64,000 nucleotides of DNA from Xenorhabdus miraniensis (GTDB lineage: Bacteria > Pseudomonadota > Gammaproteobacteria > Enterobacterales > Enterobacteriaceae): positions 62,001 to 126,000 of the forward strand of contig NZ_NITZ01000003.1 of the NCBI RefSeq assembly GCF_002632615.1, read 5' to 3'. Position 1 is the stretch's first letter. Every line of letters starts with the position of its first letter. This document shows positions 26,550-35,964 of the stretch, one piece after another. The notes under the pieces are model-generated. The model saw only the letters and a list, made by a program, of their open reading frames with translations. It was not told where the DNA came from and did no database searches. Position numbers and translations under genes: made by a program.

Positions 26550-26941
26550 ATAGCAAATATTTAAAAGCCTTGGGTGGATTAATATTGTTGATTATATTTA
26601 CACCTATCATGTTTTTAGTTAGCAGTTATGTTTTTTCATTAATATTCATGAAAGATGAGATAACTTTTTCTAGCACTGTTATTATAGGTTTTATGTCTTC
26701 CCCTCTATTGTTTTACTCTTTATCAGGATCTATTTTTTTCTTTATATTTGATAGGTTACCTAAATTTAACAAGATAATTGTTAAATACTTGAGTAGGCTT
26801 ATGATTGCATCATTTATCATTGGTTTCCCTATATCATTTTACGTTGATTATAAATTAAAAAGTGATGGTTATGTTACATGTGATAAAATATCGTGGGTGT
26901 CTCCAACAACTTACGTAAAAAATTTATCACTGTGTAACTGA
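26546..26941 (+). CDS. Small membrane protein, probable immunity protein
   Basis: 131 residues; its ATG overlaps the stop of the preceding gene (ATGA, 26546-26549), so the pair is translationally coupled. Three membrane spans near residues 8-34, 42-68 and 82-102, then a short tail with two Cys (VTCDKISW...LSLC) that would lie in the periplasm and could form a disulfide. The layout resembles the DUF1240-type small membrane proteins that I recall from Photorhabdus and Xenorhabdus, an assignment I cannot verify. Membrane location suits neutralising a pore former. Confidence 0.6.
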   Translation: MNSKYLKALGGLILLIIFTPIMFLVSSYVFSLIFMKDEITFSSTVIIGFMSSPLLFYSLSGSIFFFIFDRLPKFNKIIVKYLSRLMIASFIIGFPISFYVDYKLKSDGYVTCDKISWVSPTTYVKNLSLCN

Positions 26942-26980
26942 CCACATGCAGTTTCCCCATGAGTGTTTTCTCATAACTTT

Positions 26981-27140
26981 TTTGATATTTTTTGCCTTTA
27001 CGGTCGTGATCATGATATTTGATTATGATACACGTGTAGTGTTATATGGTACTCCGGTCTGGTTTGTGATCTTAGAAGTCTTTTGGCGGATGAGAAAGCA
27101 TCGGGAACAACGGCAAACCCGGGAAGAAATGGTAAATTAA
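26981..27140 (+). pseudogene. Truncated permease C-terminus
   Basis: The frame ending at TAA 27138-27140 repeats the final membrane span and basic tail of the permease (FTVVIMIFDYDTRVVLYGTP...REEMVN). An upstream ATG at 26946 opens it by chance, but without the other 11 spans it cannot work as a transporter. Confidence 0.85.
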
Positions 27141-27163
27141 ATTAAACAAATCCTCTGAATATA
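26981..27163 (+). repeat. Direct repeat, copy 2 (duplicated permease tail)
   Basis: Second copy of the last ~53 permease codons, stop and downstream bases. Five substitutions relative to copy 1 give three changed residues (V to I, A to V, Q to R), and ATTAA is inserted after the stop. The reading frame is kept. Confidence 0.92.
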
Positions 27164-27192
27164 TTTTTTATATTGTTATTGGGAGGTATATC

Positions 27193-27867
27193 ATGATACT
27201 TAAATCAAAATTTTTTAGCATTTTGGACTCAGATATAGCGGGGCCATTGACGCGTAGTGAATCAAATTTAATAAATATGGCTTCCAGGGTATTTAATGTT
27301 AAAAGTTTTATCACTATCAGAGAAGTTGGGCTTCAAGATGCTTTATGTATTGCGAACCGAATAAGAACGAACATGATTAATGGTGATTGGTTCATAGGTT
27401 CTAATCAGAGCAGACAATTAAGCCGGGAGCAGGAACGGTGGAATTCAAGATATAAGGCTACGTATGGAATGCTTACTCAAATTTCTTCTATCTTAGAAAA
27501 TAAATTTGAGGGTATTTCAGCCTCAATAGAGCATTATTTCTTTGTTATGTTTTTTCGAGAAACTCCAATTGGTATGTTGATATTTTCCAATAACAAGGCA
27601 AAAGCCACAGAACCTTCCAATATTATAGAGTTCGTGACTCATGTAGGGATTAGAAATTGTGGGATTTTTCTAATGGAATATGCAGTAAATAAATCAAAAG
27701 CACTTGGTAAAAATGGAAGCGTCAAACTAATCCCAGCACCTGCTGCGAGAGATGTTTACTTTAAATATGGGTTTGGATTTCAAGAAGGTTACATGGTATT
27801 AGAACCCGCTAAAAGTGATAAATGGGGATCTTGGTCAGGAGGATACTATTTTAAGGTAAGTTTTTAA
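27193..27867 (+). CDS. GNAT-fold acetyltransferase-like protein
   Basis: 224 residues with GGGAGG 9 nt before ATG 27193. The C-terminal half has GNAT-like order: IEFVTHVGIRNCGIFLMEYA, where an acetyl-CoA loop followed by a helix is expected, then VKLIPAPAARDVYFKYGFGF, the usual strand-helix 'FYxxxGF' ending. The canonical Q/RxxGxG/A loop is weak (GIRNCGIF). The N-terminal third has no recognised domain. It lies just past the duplicated permease tail and is AT-rich, so it may belong to the accessory island. Substrate unknown; alternatives are an antibiotic- or toxin-modifying enzyme or an effector. Confidence 0.65.
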   Translation: MILKSKFFSILDSDIAGPLTRSESNLINMASRVFNVKSFITIREVGLQDALCIANRIRTNMINGDWFIGSNQSRQLSREQERWNSRYKATYGMLTQISSILENKFEGISASIEHYFFVMFFRETPIGMLIFSNNKAKATEPSNIIEFVTHVGIRNCGIFLMEYAVNKSKALGKNGSVKLIPAPAARDVYFKYGFGFQEGYMVLEPAKSDKWGSWSGGYYFKVSF

Positions 27868-27956
27868 GGCAAATTTTTAAGGTAAATTGTGTATAAACAG
27901 TAAGTTTCTGATTCCCTGAACCATTGGAAATAATTGATGATAATCAGCAGACAAAA

Positions 27957-27989
27957 AATAACCCCAGACTTTTGGCATGGGGTTATTTT
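27957..27989. terminator. Bidirectional terminator between the GNAT-like gene and pta
   Basis: Arms AATAACCCCA (27957-27966) and TGGGGTTATT (27978-27987), 11-nt loop, T run on the plus strand and a longer T run (from AAAAAA at 27953-27958) on the minus strand. It serves convergent pta and the gene at 27193. Confidence 0.8.
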
Positions 27990-28024
27990 GCATAGTTATT
28001 TCGCTTAGCTATCTAGCCAGAAAA

Positions 28025-30169
28025 TTACGCATTTTCTTGCTGAGTTGCCTGAATTGCAGTCAGTGCAACGGTATAAACGATGTCATCAACCAGTGCACCA
28101 CGGGACAGGTCGTTAACAGGTTTACGCATACCTTGCAGCATTGGCCCGATGGAGACCAGATCCGCAGAGCGTTGTACCGCTTTATAGGTGGTGTTACCTG
28201 TGTTCAGATCAGGGAAAATAAATACGGTCGCCTGACCTGCAACCGGAGAGTTTGGTGCTTTGGATTTTGCCACATCGGCCATGATAGCCGCATCGTACTG
28301 CAATGGGCCGTCGATGATCAGGTCTGGACGTTTTTCCTGTGCCAGACGGGTTGCTTCGCGAACTTTCTCAACATCACTGCCTGCACCAGAGTTACCGGTA
28401 GAGTAGGAGATCATTGCTACGCGAGGCTCGATACCAAATGCTTTCGCAGAATCTGCGGATTGGATAGCGATTTCAGACAATTGCTCTGCGGTTGGATCTG
28501 GGTTGATTGCACAGTCACCGTAAACCAATACTTGCTCTGGCAACAACATAAAGAAGACGGAAGAAACCAGTGAGCTGTTTGGTGCCGTTTTAATTAACTG
28601 CAATGGCGGACGAATAGTATTCGCTGTCGTGTGAACCGCACCGGAAACCAGGCCATCAACTTCGTTTTGTTCCAGCATCATTGTGCCCAGAACCACGTTA
28701 TCTTCCAGTTGTTCGCGGGCAACCACTTCGGTCATGCCTTTGTTCTTACGCAGTTCAACCAGACGTGGAACATAGCGTTCACGCACTGCCGCCGGGTTAA
28801 CAATTTCAATCCCTGCGCCCAGTTCAACGCCTTGAGCCGCAGCCACACGACGGATTTCTTCTGGATCACCCAACAGGATACATTCTGCAATGCCACGCTC
28901 AGCACAGATAGCTGCTGCTTTGACGGTACGTGGTTCGTCGCCTTCTGGCAGAACAACACGTTTGCCAGCCTGACGGGCCAGCTCGGTTAGCTGATAGCGG
29001 AATGCAGGTGGAGACAGGCGATTCGGACGTTCTGATGCGGCAGCCAGAGAATCGATCCACTCGCTGCTGATGTGCTGTGCAACGTAGTTCTGTATTTTTT
29101 CGATACGCTCGTGGTCATCGGCTGGAACTTCCAGACTGAAGCTTTGCAGGTTCAGGGAAGTCTGCCATGTGTTCGTTTTCACGGTGAACACTGGCAGGCC
29201 GGTGTTGAATGCACGTTCGCACAATTCACGGATGGAGTCATCAATAGAGTAACCACCGGTCAGCAACACTGCGCCCACTTCAATACCATTCATGGCAGCC
29301 AGACATGCCGTGATCAGGACGTCAGGGCGGTCAGCAGAAGTCACCAGCAGAGAACCCGGACGGAAGTACTCCAGCATGTTAGGGATGCTGCGGGCACAGA
29401 AAGTCACGGATTTGATGCGACGGCTCTCAATGGCACCTGCGTTGATAATGTCAGCTTTCAGGTGTTTTGCCATATCAATCGCACGAGTGGCAATCAGGTC
29501 AAAACTCCATGGAATGCAGCCAAGAATTGGCAGCGGGCTGTTTTTGAAGATAGTTGTTGGATCAACATGTGCGATGGTCGCTTTAGTGGATTCGTCAAAG
29601 ATTTCGGACAAATCCGGGCGAGTACGACCTTGATCATCAACAGGTGCATTCAGTTTGTTGACAATAACACCAATGATGTTTTGGTTCTTGATGCCACCGT
29701 ATTCTGCGCGGCTCAGTTCAATGCGCTCTTTAAGCTGCTCAGGGGAGTTAGTACCCAGTGCAGTGACAAATACGATTTCAGCGTTCAGGGTTTTGGCGAT
29801 TTCATAGTTCAGGGACTGGGCAAATGGATGTTTGCGAGTCGGAACCAGACCTTCGATCAGAACCACTTCTGCATCTTTGGTGTTTTCGTGGTAACGCGCC
29901 ACGATCTCTTCCATCAACACATCTTTTTTATTAGTGGTCAGCAGTAATTCCACATATGCCATATCCAGAGGGTCAGCAGCATGAATGCTGGAGTGTGAAC
30001 GGATAATGGAGGTGGTTTGATCTTGAGAACCAGTGTGACGTGGCTGTGCGATAGGTTTGAAAACACTCAGGCGAACGCCTTTTTGCTCCATGGAGCGAAT
30101 AACGCCCAGGCTGACACTGGTTAAACCAACGCTGGTGCCAGTGGGGATTAACATAATTGTACGGGACAC
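28025..30169 (-). CDS. pta: Phosphate acetyltransferase
   Basis: 714 residues, same size as E. coli Pta. Interconverts acetyl-CoA + Pi and acetyl phosphate + CoA; with AckA it forms the acetate overflow and uptake route and sets acetyl-phosphate levels. N-terminal P-loop/BioD-like domain ([15 protein letters not shown]), middle DRTGG domain (residues ~220-330), C-terminal catalytic domain from ~390 ([45 protein letters not shown]). Lies downstream of ackA in the same direction with two hairpins in the 187-bp gap. Start gives [11 protein letters not shown] as in E. coli. Confidence 0.96.
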   Translation of the reverse strand: MSRTIMLIPTGTSVGLTSVSLGVIRSMEQKGVRLSVFKPIAQPRHTGSQDQTTSIIRSHSSIHAADPLDMAYVELLLTTNKKDVLMEEIVARYHENTKDAEVVLIEGLVPTRKHPFAQSLNYEIAKTLNAEIVFVTALGTNSPEQLKERIELSRAEYGGIKNQNIIGVIVNKLNAPVDDQGRTRPDLSEIFDESTKATIAHVDPTTIFKNSPLPILGCIPWSFDLIATRAIDMAKHLKADIINAGAIESRRIKSVTFCARSIPNMLEYFRPGSLLVTSADRPDVLITACLAAMNGIEVGAVLLTGGYSIDDSIRELCERAFNTGLPVFTVKTNTWQTSLNLQSFSLEVPADDHERIEKIQNYVAQHISSEWIDSLAAASERPNRLSPPAFRYQLTELARQAGKRVVLPEGDEPRTVKAAAICAERGIAECILLGDPEEIRRVAAAQGVELGAGIEIVNPAAVRERYVPRLVELRKNKGMTEVVAREQLEDNVVLGTMMLEQNEVDGLVSGAVHTTANTIRPPLQLIKTAPNSSLVSSVFFMLLPEQVLVYGDCAINPDPTAEQLSEIAIQSADSAKAFGIEPRVAMISYSTGNSGAGSDVEKVREATRLAQEKRPDLIIDGPLQYDAAIMADVAKSKAPNSPVAGQATVFIFPDLNTGNTTYKAVQRSADLVSIGPMLQGMRKPVNDLSRGALVDDIVYTVALTAIQATQQENA

Positions 30170-30282
30170 GGAAACCTCTTTAACGGTTGCTCGTCAGTCA
30201 ATAAACGTGACTCAATGTATTCGATGCTATATCAATAGATGAAATATCAATCATGAGCCAACGCAATATTTATTAAGGAAAT

Positions 30283-30341
30283 ATTAATCAGTGCATCAAT
30301 GCACTGATTAATAGAGAACCGCCAGCATGGCTGGCGGTTCT
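30283..30341 (-). terminator. Tandem hairpins between ackA and pta
   Basis: Two perfect inverted repeats side by side. The first has arms ATTAATCAGTGCAT (30283-30296) and ATGCACTGATTAAT (30299-30312). The second has arms AGAACCGCCAGC (30315-30326) and GCTGGCGGTTCT (30330-30341) with an ATG loop. In the ackA direction the GC-rich hairpin comes first. Neither is followed by a long U run, so partial termination or mRNA end protection is more likely than a full stop. Confidence 0.65.
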
Positions 30342-30356
30342 TGAAAATCATGCTGC

Positions 30357-31559
30357 TTACGCGGTCAGGCGTGCTGAATCCTGAGCGATGACCAATTCTT
30401 CATTGGTTGGGATAACCAGAGCAGGGCGGCCATTATCAGTGGTGATAACGCCTGACTTGCCGAAGCGTGCAGCAAGGTTGCGCTCGTGATCATATTCGAA
30501 GCCCAGCAGTGCAACTTTCTTCATAGTCAGTTCACGAACCAGCGCAGAGTTTTCACCGATGCCGCCGGTGAAGATAATCGCATCCAGACGGCCTTCCATC
30601 AATGCGCTGTAAGCACCGATGTATTTAGCCAGACGGTGGCAGTAAACGTCCATTGCACGTTTTGCATCATCTTTGGTTTCATAGTTATCTTCTACGTAAC
30701 GGCAGTCGCTGGTCACTTCAGTCAGACCCAGGAAACCAGACTCTTTGGTCAGCAGGGTATTGATTTCAGCAACACTCATCCCCATTGCATCGTGCAAATG
30801 GAATACGATAGCAGGATCGATATCACCACTACGAGTACCCATCACCAGACCTTCCAGCGGAGTCAGGCCCATAGAAGTATCAACACACTGGCCGTTAACA
30901 ATAGCAGAAACAGAACCACCATTGCCCAGATGGCAAGTGATGACATTCAGTTCTTCAACAGGTTTGTTCAGCATCTTAGCCGCTTCGCGGGAAACGTAGA
31001 AGTGGCTGGTACCATGTGCGCCGTAACGGCGGATGCCATGCTCTTTATACAGATTGTAAGGCAGTGCATACAAGTATGCCTCTTCAGGCATCGTCTGGTG
31101 GAATGCAGTATCAAATACGGCAATGTTTTTCTCAAGCAGATGAGGGAACGCTTTCTTCGCTTCTGCGATACCGATCAGGTGAGCAGGGTTGTGCAGTGGT
31201 GCGAACGGAATAGCCGCTTCAATGCCTTTGATAACTTCATCATTGATAATCACAGAAGAAGTGAATTTCTCACCACCGTGAACGATACGGTGACCGATGG
31301 ATGAAATCTGTGCAGAAAGTTCTGGCTTTTCAGCCAAAATAGTATTAACAATGAAGTTCAGCGCTTCGCTGTGTGCTGCGCCGGCACCTAAAGCAGCTTC
31401 ATTTTTTGCGCCATCCATTTTCCATTTAATACGGGCTTCAGGCAGGTTAAAGCACTCAGCTAAACCAGAAAGATATTCTTCACCATTGGCAGGATCGATG
31501 ATAGCGAATTTCAGGGAGGAGCTACCGCAATTAAGAACCAGTACCAGCTTACTTGACAT
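30357..31559 (-). CDS. ackA: Acetate kinase
   Basis: 400 residues, as in E. coli (400). Acetyl phosphate + ADP to acetate + ATP in the cytoplasm. Sugar-kinase/Hsp70/actin-fold signatures: [14 protein letters not shown] at the N-terminus, [42 protein letters not shown] and [14 protein letters not shown]. First gene of the ackA-pta unit; yfbV is divergent upstream across ~265 bp, as in E. coli. Confidence 0.97.
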   Translation of the reverse strand: MSSKLVLVLNCGSSSLKFAIIDPANGEEYLSGLAECFNLPEARIKWKMDGAKNEAALGAGAAHSEALNFIVNTILAEKPELSAQISSIGHRIVHGGEKFTSSVIINDEVIKGIEAAIPFAPLHNPAHLIGIAEAKKAFPHLLEKNIAVFDTAFHQTMPEEAYLYALPYNLYKEHGIRRYGAHGTSHFYVSREAAKMLNKPVEELNVITCHLGNGGSVSAIVNGQCVDTSMGLTPLEGLVMGTRSGDIDPAIVFHLHDAMGMSVAEINTLLTKESGFLGLTEVTSDCRYVEDNYETKDDAKRAMDVYCHRLAKYIGAYSALMEGRLDAIIFTGGIGENSALVRELTMKKVALLGFEYDHERNLAARFGKSGVITTDNGRPALVIPTNEELVIAQDSARLTA

Positions 31560-31823
31560 GGAAATACCTATTATCTTGTTGTGATCTAATCTTAAATAAG
31601 AAAATTGTTAAAAAATAAAGCAATTTGTTAACAAATCGAATCCAGTTGTTGCGAAAGAGGTCAAAATTTTTGTTTTGCTGCTGCAACAACATAAAAGTCT
31701 GTGTAGGATACCGTTTGCTAGCAATAAAGACAAAATATACTTAATAGTATTAATATTACAAAAAAGATTTTATCTTTTGTAGGGATTTTTTAAAAAGTAC
31801 ACCTTTAATTGATTGAGGTCATG

Positions 31824-32279
31824 ATGAATACGACACCGCCTGTTAATCAAGGTTGGTTCAAGCGGATGCAGTTAGGCCAGCAATATTTAAAAATATGGCC
31901 GCTAGAAAAGCAGCTTTCGCCTGTTTTTCCTGAAAATCGTGTAATTAGGGCGACTCGCTTTGGTATTCGTTTTATGCCGCCATTGTCCATTTTTACGCTG
32001 ACATGGCAGATCGCGCTGGGTGGTCAATTGGGGCCGTCGGTCGCAACGGCACTGTTTGCCTGTAGCCTGCCGTTGCAGGGATTGTGGTGGCTGGGAAAAC
32101 GTGCGGCGACACCTTTGCCCGAAGGGTTGCTGAAATGGTTTTATGAAATTCGGGAGAAATTTGCAGAAGCGGGTATTGCAATGACGCCAGTGGAAAATGT
32201 CCCGACTTATCTCTCGTTAGCTGAATTGCTTAAACGGGCATTTAAGCAACTGGACAACTCTTTTCTTGATGACATTTAA
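31824..32279 (+). CDS. yfbV: UPF0208 inner-membrane protein YfbV
   Basis: 151 residues from ATG 31824, the length of E. coli YfbV; GAGG lies 5 nt upstream, whereas ATG 31821 is too close and TTG 31809 gives an atypical N-terminus. Conserved block [17 protein letters not shown], then two hydrophobic segments around [19 protein letters not shown] and [20 protein letters not shown], and the closing [13 protein letters not shown]. In E. coli YfbV helps confine the Ter macrodomain. Divergent from ackA. Confidence 0.9.
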   Translation: MNTTPPVNQGWFKRMQLGQQYLKIWPLEKQLSPVFPENRVIRATRFGIRFMPPLSIFTLTWQIALGGQLGPSVATALFACSLPLQGLWWLGKRAATPLPEGLLKWFYEIREKFAEAGIAMTPVENVPTYLSLAELLKRAFKQLDNSFLDDI

Positions 32280-32282
32280 ACG

Positions 32283-32302
32283 GCCGGAGCGCCTGTTCCG
32301 GC
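32283..32302 (+). terminator. Weak GC-rich hairpin after yfbV
   Basis: Arms GCCGGA (32283-32288) and TCCGGC (32297-32302) begin 4 nt past the yfbV stop. There is no U run, so termination strength is doubtful. Confidence 0.35.
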
Positions 32303-32431
32303 GGTTGCTGAGTCAATTAACCGATAAATCCCCTGTTCAGATCAATAGCTGGTTGTATTAATATTATGAAAATGAGCGCTGTTGAGATGGGTCAGATTAT
32401 TAACGCCTAGTTGCGTTTAAAGGAGCCGGGT

Positions 32432-33106
32432 TTGGTACTGAAATGTAGGGGTTTTTTATTCGATTTAGATGGTACGCTGATTGATTCATTACCTGCGGTT
32501 GAGCGGGCGTGGATTAAGTTTGCTGATAAGATGGGGATCGATCGTGATGAAGTGTTGAACTATGTGCATGGTACGCCGGCGATATTATCATTACGTCATT
32601 TTATGCCTGATGCCAGTGAAGAAGAGATTGCCAGCACGTTCAAATGGATTGAAAAGATCGAAACAGAAGATACAGAAGGTATTACCGCTTTGCCTGGTGC
32701 TATTGCTCTGATTGATAAGTTGAATGCGCTGGATATTCCGTGGGCAATCGTCACATCGGGAACTGTTCCTCTTGCTACTGCGCGCCATCAGGTCGCCGAG
32801 TTACCAGAGCCGGCACATTGGGTGACAGCGGAGTCTGTTAAAAACGGAAAACCAAACCCTGAACCTTATTTATTGGGGGCCCAAAAACTGGGATTACTGC
32901 CAGAAGAGTGTGTGGTCTTTGAAGATGCCATTGCAGGAATTCATGCCGGGCTGGATGCAGGTTGTCAGGTCGTCGTAGTCCATGATGCGCCAGATATTCC
33001 ACGCCGTGATGAAACGCACTTGACGATTACTAATCTGGAAAATATTGAAATTGTCAAATCCGGCGGTTATGTTTCGATTTACACCACAAATCAGGAAAAT
33101 TCTTGA
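32432..33106 (+). CDS. yfbT: HAD-family sugar phosphatase YfbT
   Basis: Hydrolase of the haloacid dehalogenase superfamily. Catalytic DLDGTLIDS near the N-terminus, then IVTSGTVPLATARH (motif II), K of VKNGKPNPEPYLLGA (motif III) and VVFEDAIAGIHAG (motif IV). E. coli YfbT dephosphorylates sugar phosphates. No ATG fits; TTG 32432 (MVLKCRGFLFDLDG, 224 residues) has AGGAG ~8 nt upstream and matches the E. coli start best, while TTG 32411 would add seven residues. Probably in one unit with yfbS 90 bp downstream. Confidence 0.88.
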   Translation: MVLKCRGFLFDLDGTLIDSLPAVERAWIKFADKMGIDRDEVLNYVHGTPAILSLRHFMPDASEEEIASTFKWIEKIETEDTEGITALPGAIALIDKLNALDIPWAIVTSGTVPLATARHQVAELPEPAHWVTAESVKNGKPNPEPYLLGAQKLGLLPEECVVFEDAIAGIHAGLDAGCQVVVVHDAPDIPRRDETHLTITNLENIEIVKSGGYVSIYTTNQENS

Positions 33107-33195
33107 TCATAACGTGGGATTTTTCCTGAGAAAAATGCTCTACTTGGCCCATTAACGTTTGTATCGTTTTAAAGGTATCGTTGATAGAGGCCAGA

Positions 33196-35025
33196 TTGAA
33201 TAGCGAACTGTTGTGGGTATTGACCCTGCTATCGATAGCTATTGTGCTTTTCACCACCAATAAAGTCAGAATGGATGTTGTGGCTTTATTGGTGATCATT
33301 GCATTTGTCCTGAGTGGCACACTGACGTTAAGTGAAGCCACTGTCGGTTTTAGTGATCCCAACGTGTTATTGATTGCTGCCCTGTTTGTCATTGGCGAAG
33401 GGCTGGTGAGGACAGGTGTTGCCTATCAGATGGGGGATTGGCTGGTTCGGATTGCCGGTAACAGTGAGACTAAGATGTTGGCTTGGTTAATGTTGTCGGT
33501 CGCGGGGCTGGGCGCTTTTATGAGTTCAACCGGGGTTGTGGCAATCTTTATTCCTGTTGTCCTGAGTGTAGCTGCCAGAATGAAAATCTCGCCGGGGCGG
33601 TTGATGATGCCATTGGGGTTTGCCGGTTTGATCAGTGGCATGATGACATTGGTTGCAACGCCCCCCAATATGATTGTCAATAGTGAGCTGGTACGCGAAG
33701 GCTTGCGGGGATTTGATTTTTTCTCCATTACACCGATTGGCATTTTAGTCTTGCTGGCCGGTGTGGTGTATATGTTGATTGCCCGTCGTTGGTTGGGGGG
33801 AAGCGCTCACCAGACAGCGGATGAACGTTATCACCGCACATTTCGTGATTTAATCCGTGACTATAAATTGTCAGGTCGCGCCCGTCGGCTCGCTATCCGC
33901 CAAGGTTCGCCTTTGGTTGGTCATACGCTGGATGAATTGGGATTGCGCGCACGTTATGGCGCCAATGTGATTGGCATTGAACGCTGGCGTAAGTTCCGTC
34001 GGGTGATGGTGGCTGCCACTGGCGATATGGAATTACGGGAACAAGATGTGCTGCTGGTGGATATGTCTGATAGTGATATTGATTTACGGGAGTTTTGCAG
34101 CGAGCAACAGCTGGAGCCGATGATATTGCGCGGGGAATATTTTTCGGAACAATCCCGTGAGGTCGGCATGGCAGAGGTTTCCGTGATCCCTGAGTCCGAT
34201 TTATTGGGGCAATCGCTGCGTGGTATGAAATTCCGTACCCGTTATGGTCTCAATGTTGTCGGCATTCGTCGTGGCGGCAAGGCATTGGAAGGCAAGTTGG
34301 TTGACGAGTCTTTGCTGCTTGGTGATACGTTGCTGGTGATTGGCGACTGGAAACTGATTCGTGCGTTGAAAACTAAGACTCCTGATTTCATTGTGCTAAA
34401 TTTACCCATCGAAGTGGAAAGTGCAGCGCCTGCCGCATCACAAGCCCCCCACGCATTATTCTGCCTTGCCTTGATGGTTGCGATGATGCTCACCAATGAA
34501 ATTCCCAACTTTATCGCTGCGTTGGTTGCTTGTCTGTTAATGGGTAAATTTCGCTGCATCGATATGGAAAGCGCCTATCGTGCCATTCACTGGCCGAGCA
34601 TTATTTTAATTGTCGGCATGATGCCTTTCGCGTTGGCATTGCAGAAAACAGGAGGCATAGACTTAATTGTCCGTGGGTTGATGGATGTGGCGGGTAATAT
34701 GGGGCCACGGGTGATGTTGATGTGCTTGTTTGTGCTTTGTGCTGTTATCGGATTGTTCATTTCTAACACGGCGACGGCGGTATTAATGGCTCCGATAGCG
34801 ATTGCGGCGGCGAACGAAATGTCTGTTTCGCCTTTGCCTTTCGCCATGATTATTGGCGTGGCGGCCTCAGCCGCGTTCATGACACCGGTTTCATCTCCTG
34901 TTAATACATTGGTACTGGGGCCGGGTGGATATCGATTTGCAGATTTCCTGAAACTTGGCATACCTTTTACGTTAATTGTTATGGGGATCAGTGTCGCGGT
35001 TATCCCAATACTTTTCCCGTTTTAA
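33196..35025 (+). CDS. yfbS: SLC13/DASS-type transporter with TrkA-C domains, YfbS
   Basis: 609 residues from TTG 33196 ([16 protein letters not shown]), with AGAGG ~6 nt upstream; the E. coli protein has 610 residues and the same N-terminus. About ten to twelve membrane spans in two halves (for example [20 protein letters not shown] and [18 protein letters not shown], the paired SNT-type helical hairpins of this family), split by a soluble region (~residues 205-400) holding two RCK/TrkA-C units ([25 protein letters not shown]). Probable anion or dicarboxylate symporter; substrate unknown. Confidence 0.88.
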   Translation: MNSELLWVLTLLSIAIVLFTTNKVRMDVVALLVIIAFVLSGTLTLSEATVGFSDPNVLLIAALFVIGEGLVRTGVAYQMGDWLVRIAGNSETKMLAWLMLSVAGLGAFMSSTGVVAIFIPVVLSVAARMKISPGRLMMPLGFAGLISGMMTLVATPPNMIVNSELVREGLRGFDFFSITPIGILVLLAGVVYMLIARRWLGGSAHQTADERYHRTFRDLIRDYKLSGRARRLAIRQGSPLVGHTLDELGLRARYGANVIGIERWRKFRRVMVAATGDMELREQDVLLVDMSDSDIDLREFCSEQQLEPMILRGEYFSEQSREVGMAEVSVIPESDLLGQSLRGMKFRTRYGLNVVGIRRGGKALEGKLVDESLLLGDTLLVIGDWKLIRALKTKTPDFIVLNLPIEVESAAPAASQAPHALFCLALMVAMMLTNEIPNFIAALVACLLMGKFRCIDMESAYRAIHWPSIILIVGMMPFALALQKTGGIDLIVRGLMDVAGNMGPRVMLMCLFVLCAVIGLFISNTATAVLMAPIAIAAANEMSVSPLPFAMIIGVAASAAFMTPVSSPVNTLVLGPGGYRFADFLKLGIPFTLIVMGISVAVIPILFPF

Positions 35026-35117
35026 TCATTCCATGATGCAGTTTTAATGCGATAAGGCGCTGCAATCATAGCTATAGATTAGCACTACTGGATGATCGTT
35101 ATCATGGAGGGTGATAT

Positions 35118-35699
35118 CTATACACTGATCTCATCAAGAGAAAGATTAAAACTGGGGACGAATACGTTCATAAAATAATCCATTTCTTCGCTGTGGCGCT
35201 CTGCCAGTGTTTTTTCCAACCGGGTTTTGGCCTGATTGAATTCGGTATTGCCCGCCGAAATCTCTTCCAAACATTTTAAATAAGCACACAGTGCATCAGC
35301 CTGTTTAATAATGCGCGTTTCTTCTTCGGTATGCAGGTGCTCATCCAAAATAGAACGAAAATCATCTTGTAGTTCTGCCGGCAGCATATTCAATAATTTT
35401 TGTTGGGCTATCTTCTCTATTTTTTTATATTCGTGGGCAATTTGCGGGTTATAGTACTTAATTGGGGTAGGCAAATCTCCGGTGATGACTTCACTGGCAT
35501 CGTGATACATGGCCAGCAGGGCGATCCGATCGGCGTTAACCTTGCCGTTAAATTTGCGGTTTTTGATGACGGCCAGTGCATGTGCGACAAAAGCAACCTG
35601 CAAGCTATGCTCTGAAACATTCTCTGTGCGCACATTTCGCATCAGGGGCCAACGGTTGATTAATTTCAAGCGGGATAATTGGGCGAAAAAATGGCTCAT
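35118..35699 (-). CDS. yfbR: 5'-deoxynucleotidase YfbR
   Basis: HD-domain phosphohydrolase acting on deoxyribonucleoside 5'-monophosphates. Metal-binding signature: [12 protein letters not shown] (His), [15 protein letters not shown] (HD) and [12 protein letters not shown] (Asp). ATG 35699 gives [13 protein letters not shown] and 193 residues, close to E. coli YfbR (199); a start 75 nt upstream would add an unrelated leader. Convergent with yfbS (92 bp apart). Cytoplasmic. Confidence 0.9.
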   Translation of the reverse strand: MSHFFAQLSRLKLINRWPLMRNVRTENVSEHSLQVAFVAHALAVIKNRKFNGKVNADRIALLAMYHDASEVITGDLPTPIKYYNPQIAHEYKKIEKIAQQKLLNMLPAELQDDFRSILDEHLHTEEETRIIKQADALCAYLKCLEEISAGNTEFNQAKTRLEKTLAERHSEEMDYFMNVFVPSFNLSLDEISV

Positions 35700-35901
35700 A
35701 ATTTTCTCTTTCAACGGAATGATAGGGTTAATTGTGAGCGGCTGGGAAAGGGAAGTAAACCTATTCAGTATCAATTTTCACCAATATATCTCTTTTATCT
35801 TTTAAATAGTGACTTGAGAAACAATAGGAATATTCATTCCTGAGAAAATTATTTATGGAAAAATGGTCATCAGTAAGAAATAAGCTTTCTTGTATCAAAT
35901 A

Positions 35902-35946
35902 AGAGCTTACTTCATTATGTTATTAATAGTCATAAGGGTAAGCTCT
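35902..35946 (-). terminator. Terminator-like hairpin after alaA
   Basis: Arms AGAGCTTAC (35902-35910) and GTAAGCTCT (35938-35946) with a long AT-rich loop, ending 18 bp past the alaA stop at 35965. On the minus strand TTATTTGAT follows the stem. Confidence 0.55.
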
Positions 35947-35964
35947 AAATGATAAATATTATAT

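Noticed and set aside
26946..27140. 64-codon frame as an independent small gene
   Set aside because: All but the first ~12 codons are the duplicated permease tail; treated as a truncated copy.
29072..29947. 291-codon plus-strand frame opposite pta
   Set aside because: Lies fully antisense to pta; it is a by-product of pta codon bias and has no ribosome site or family features.
30486..31304. 272-codon plus-strand frame opposite ackA
   Set aside because: Antisense shadow of a clearly coding housekeeping gene.
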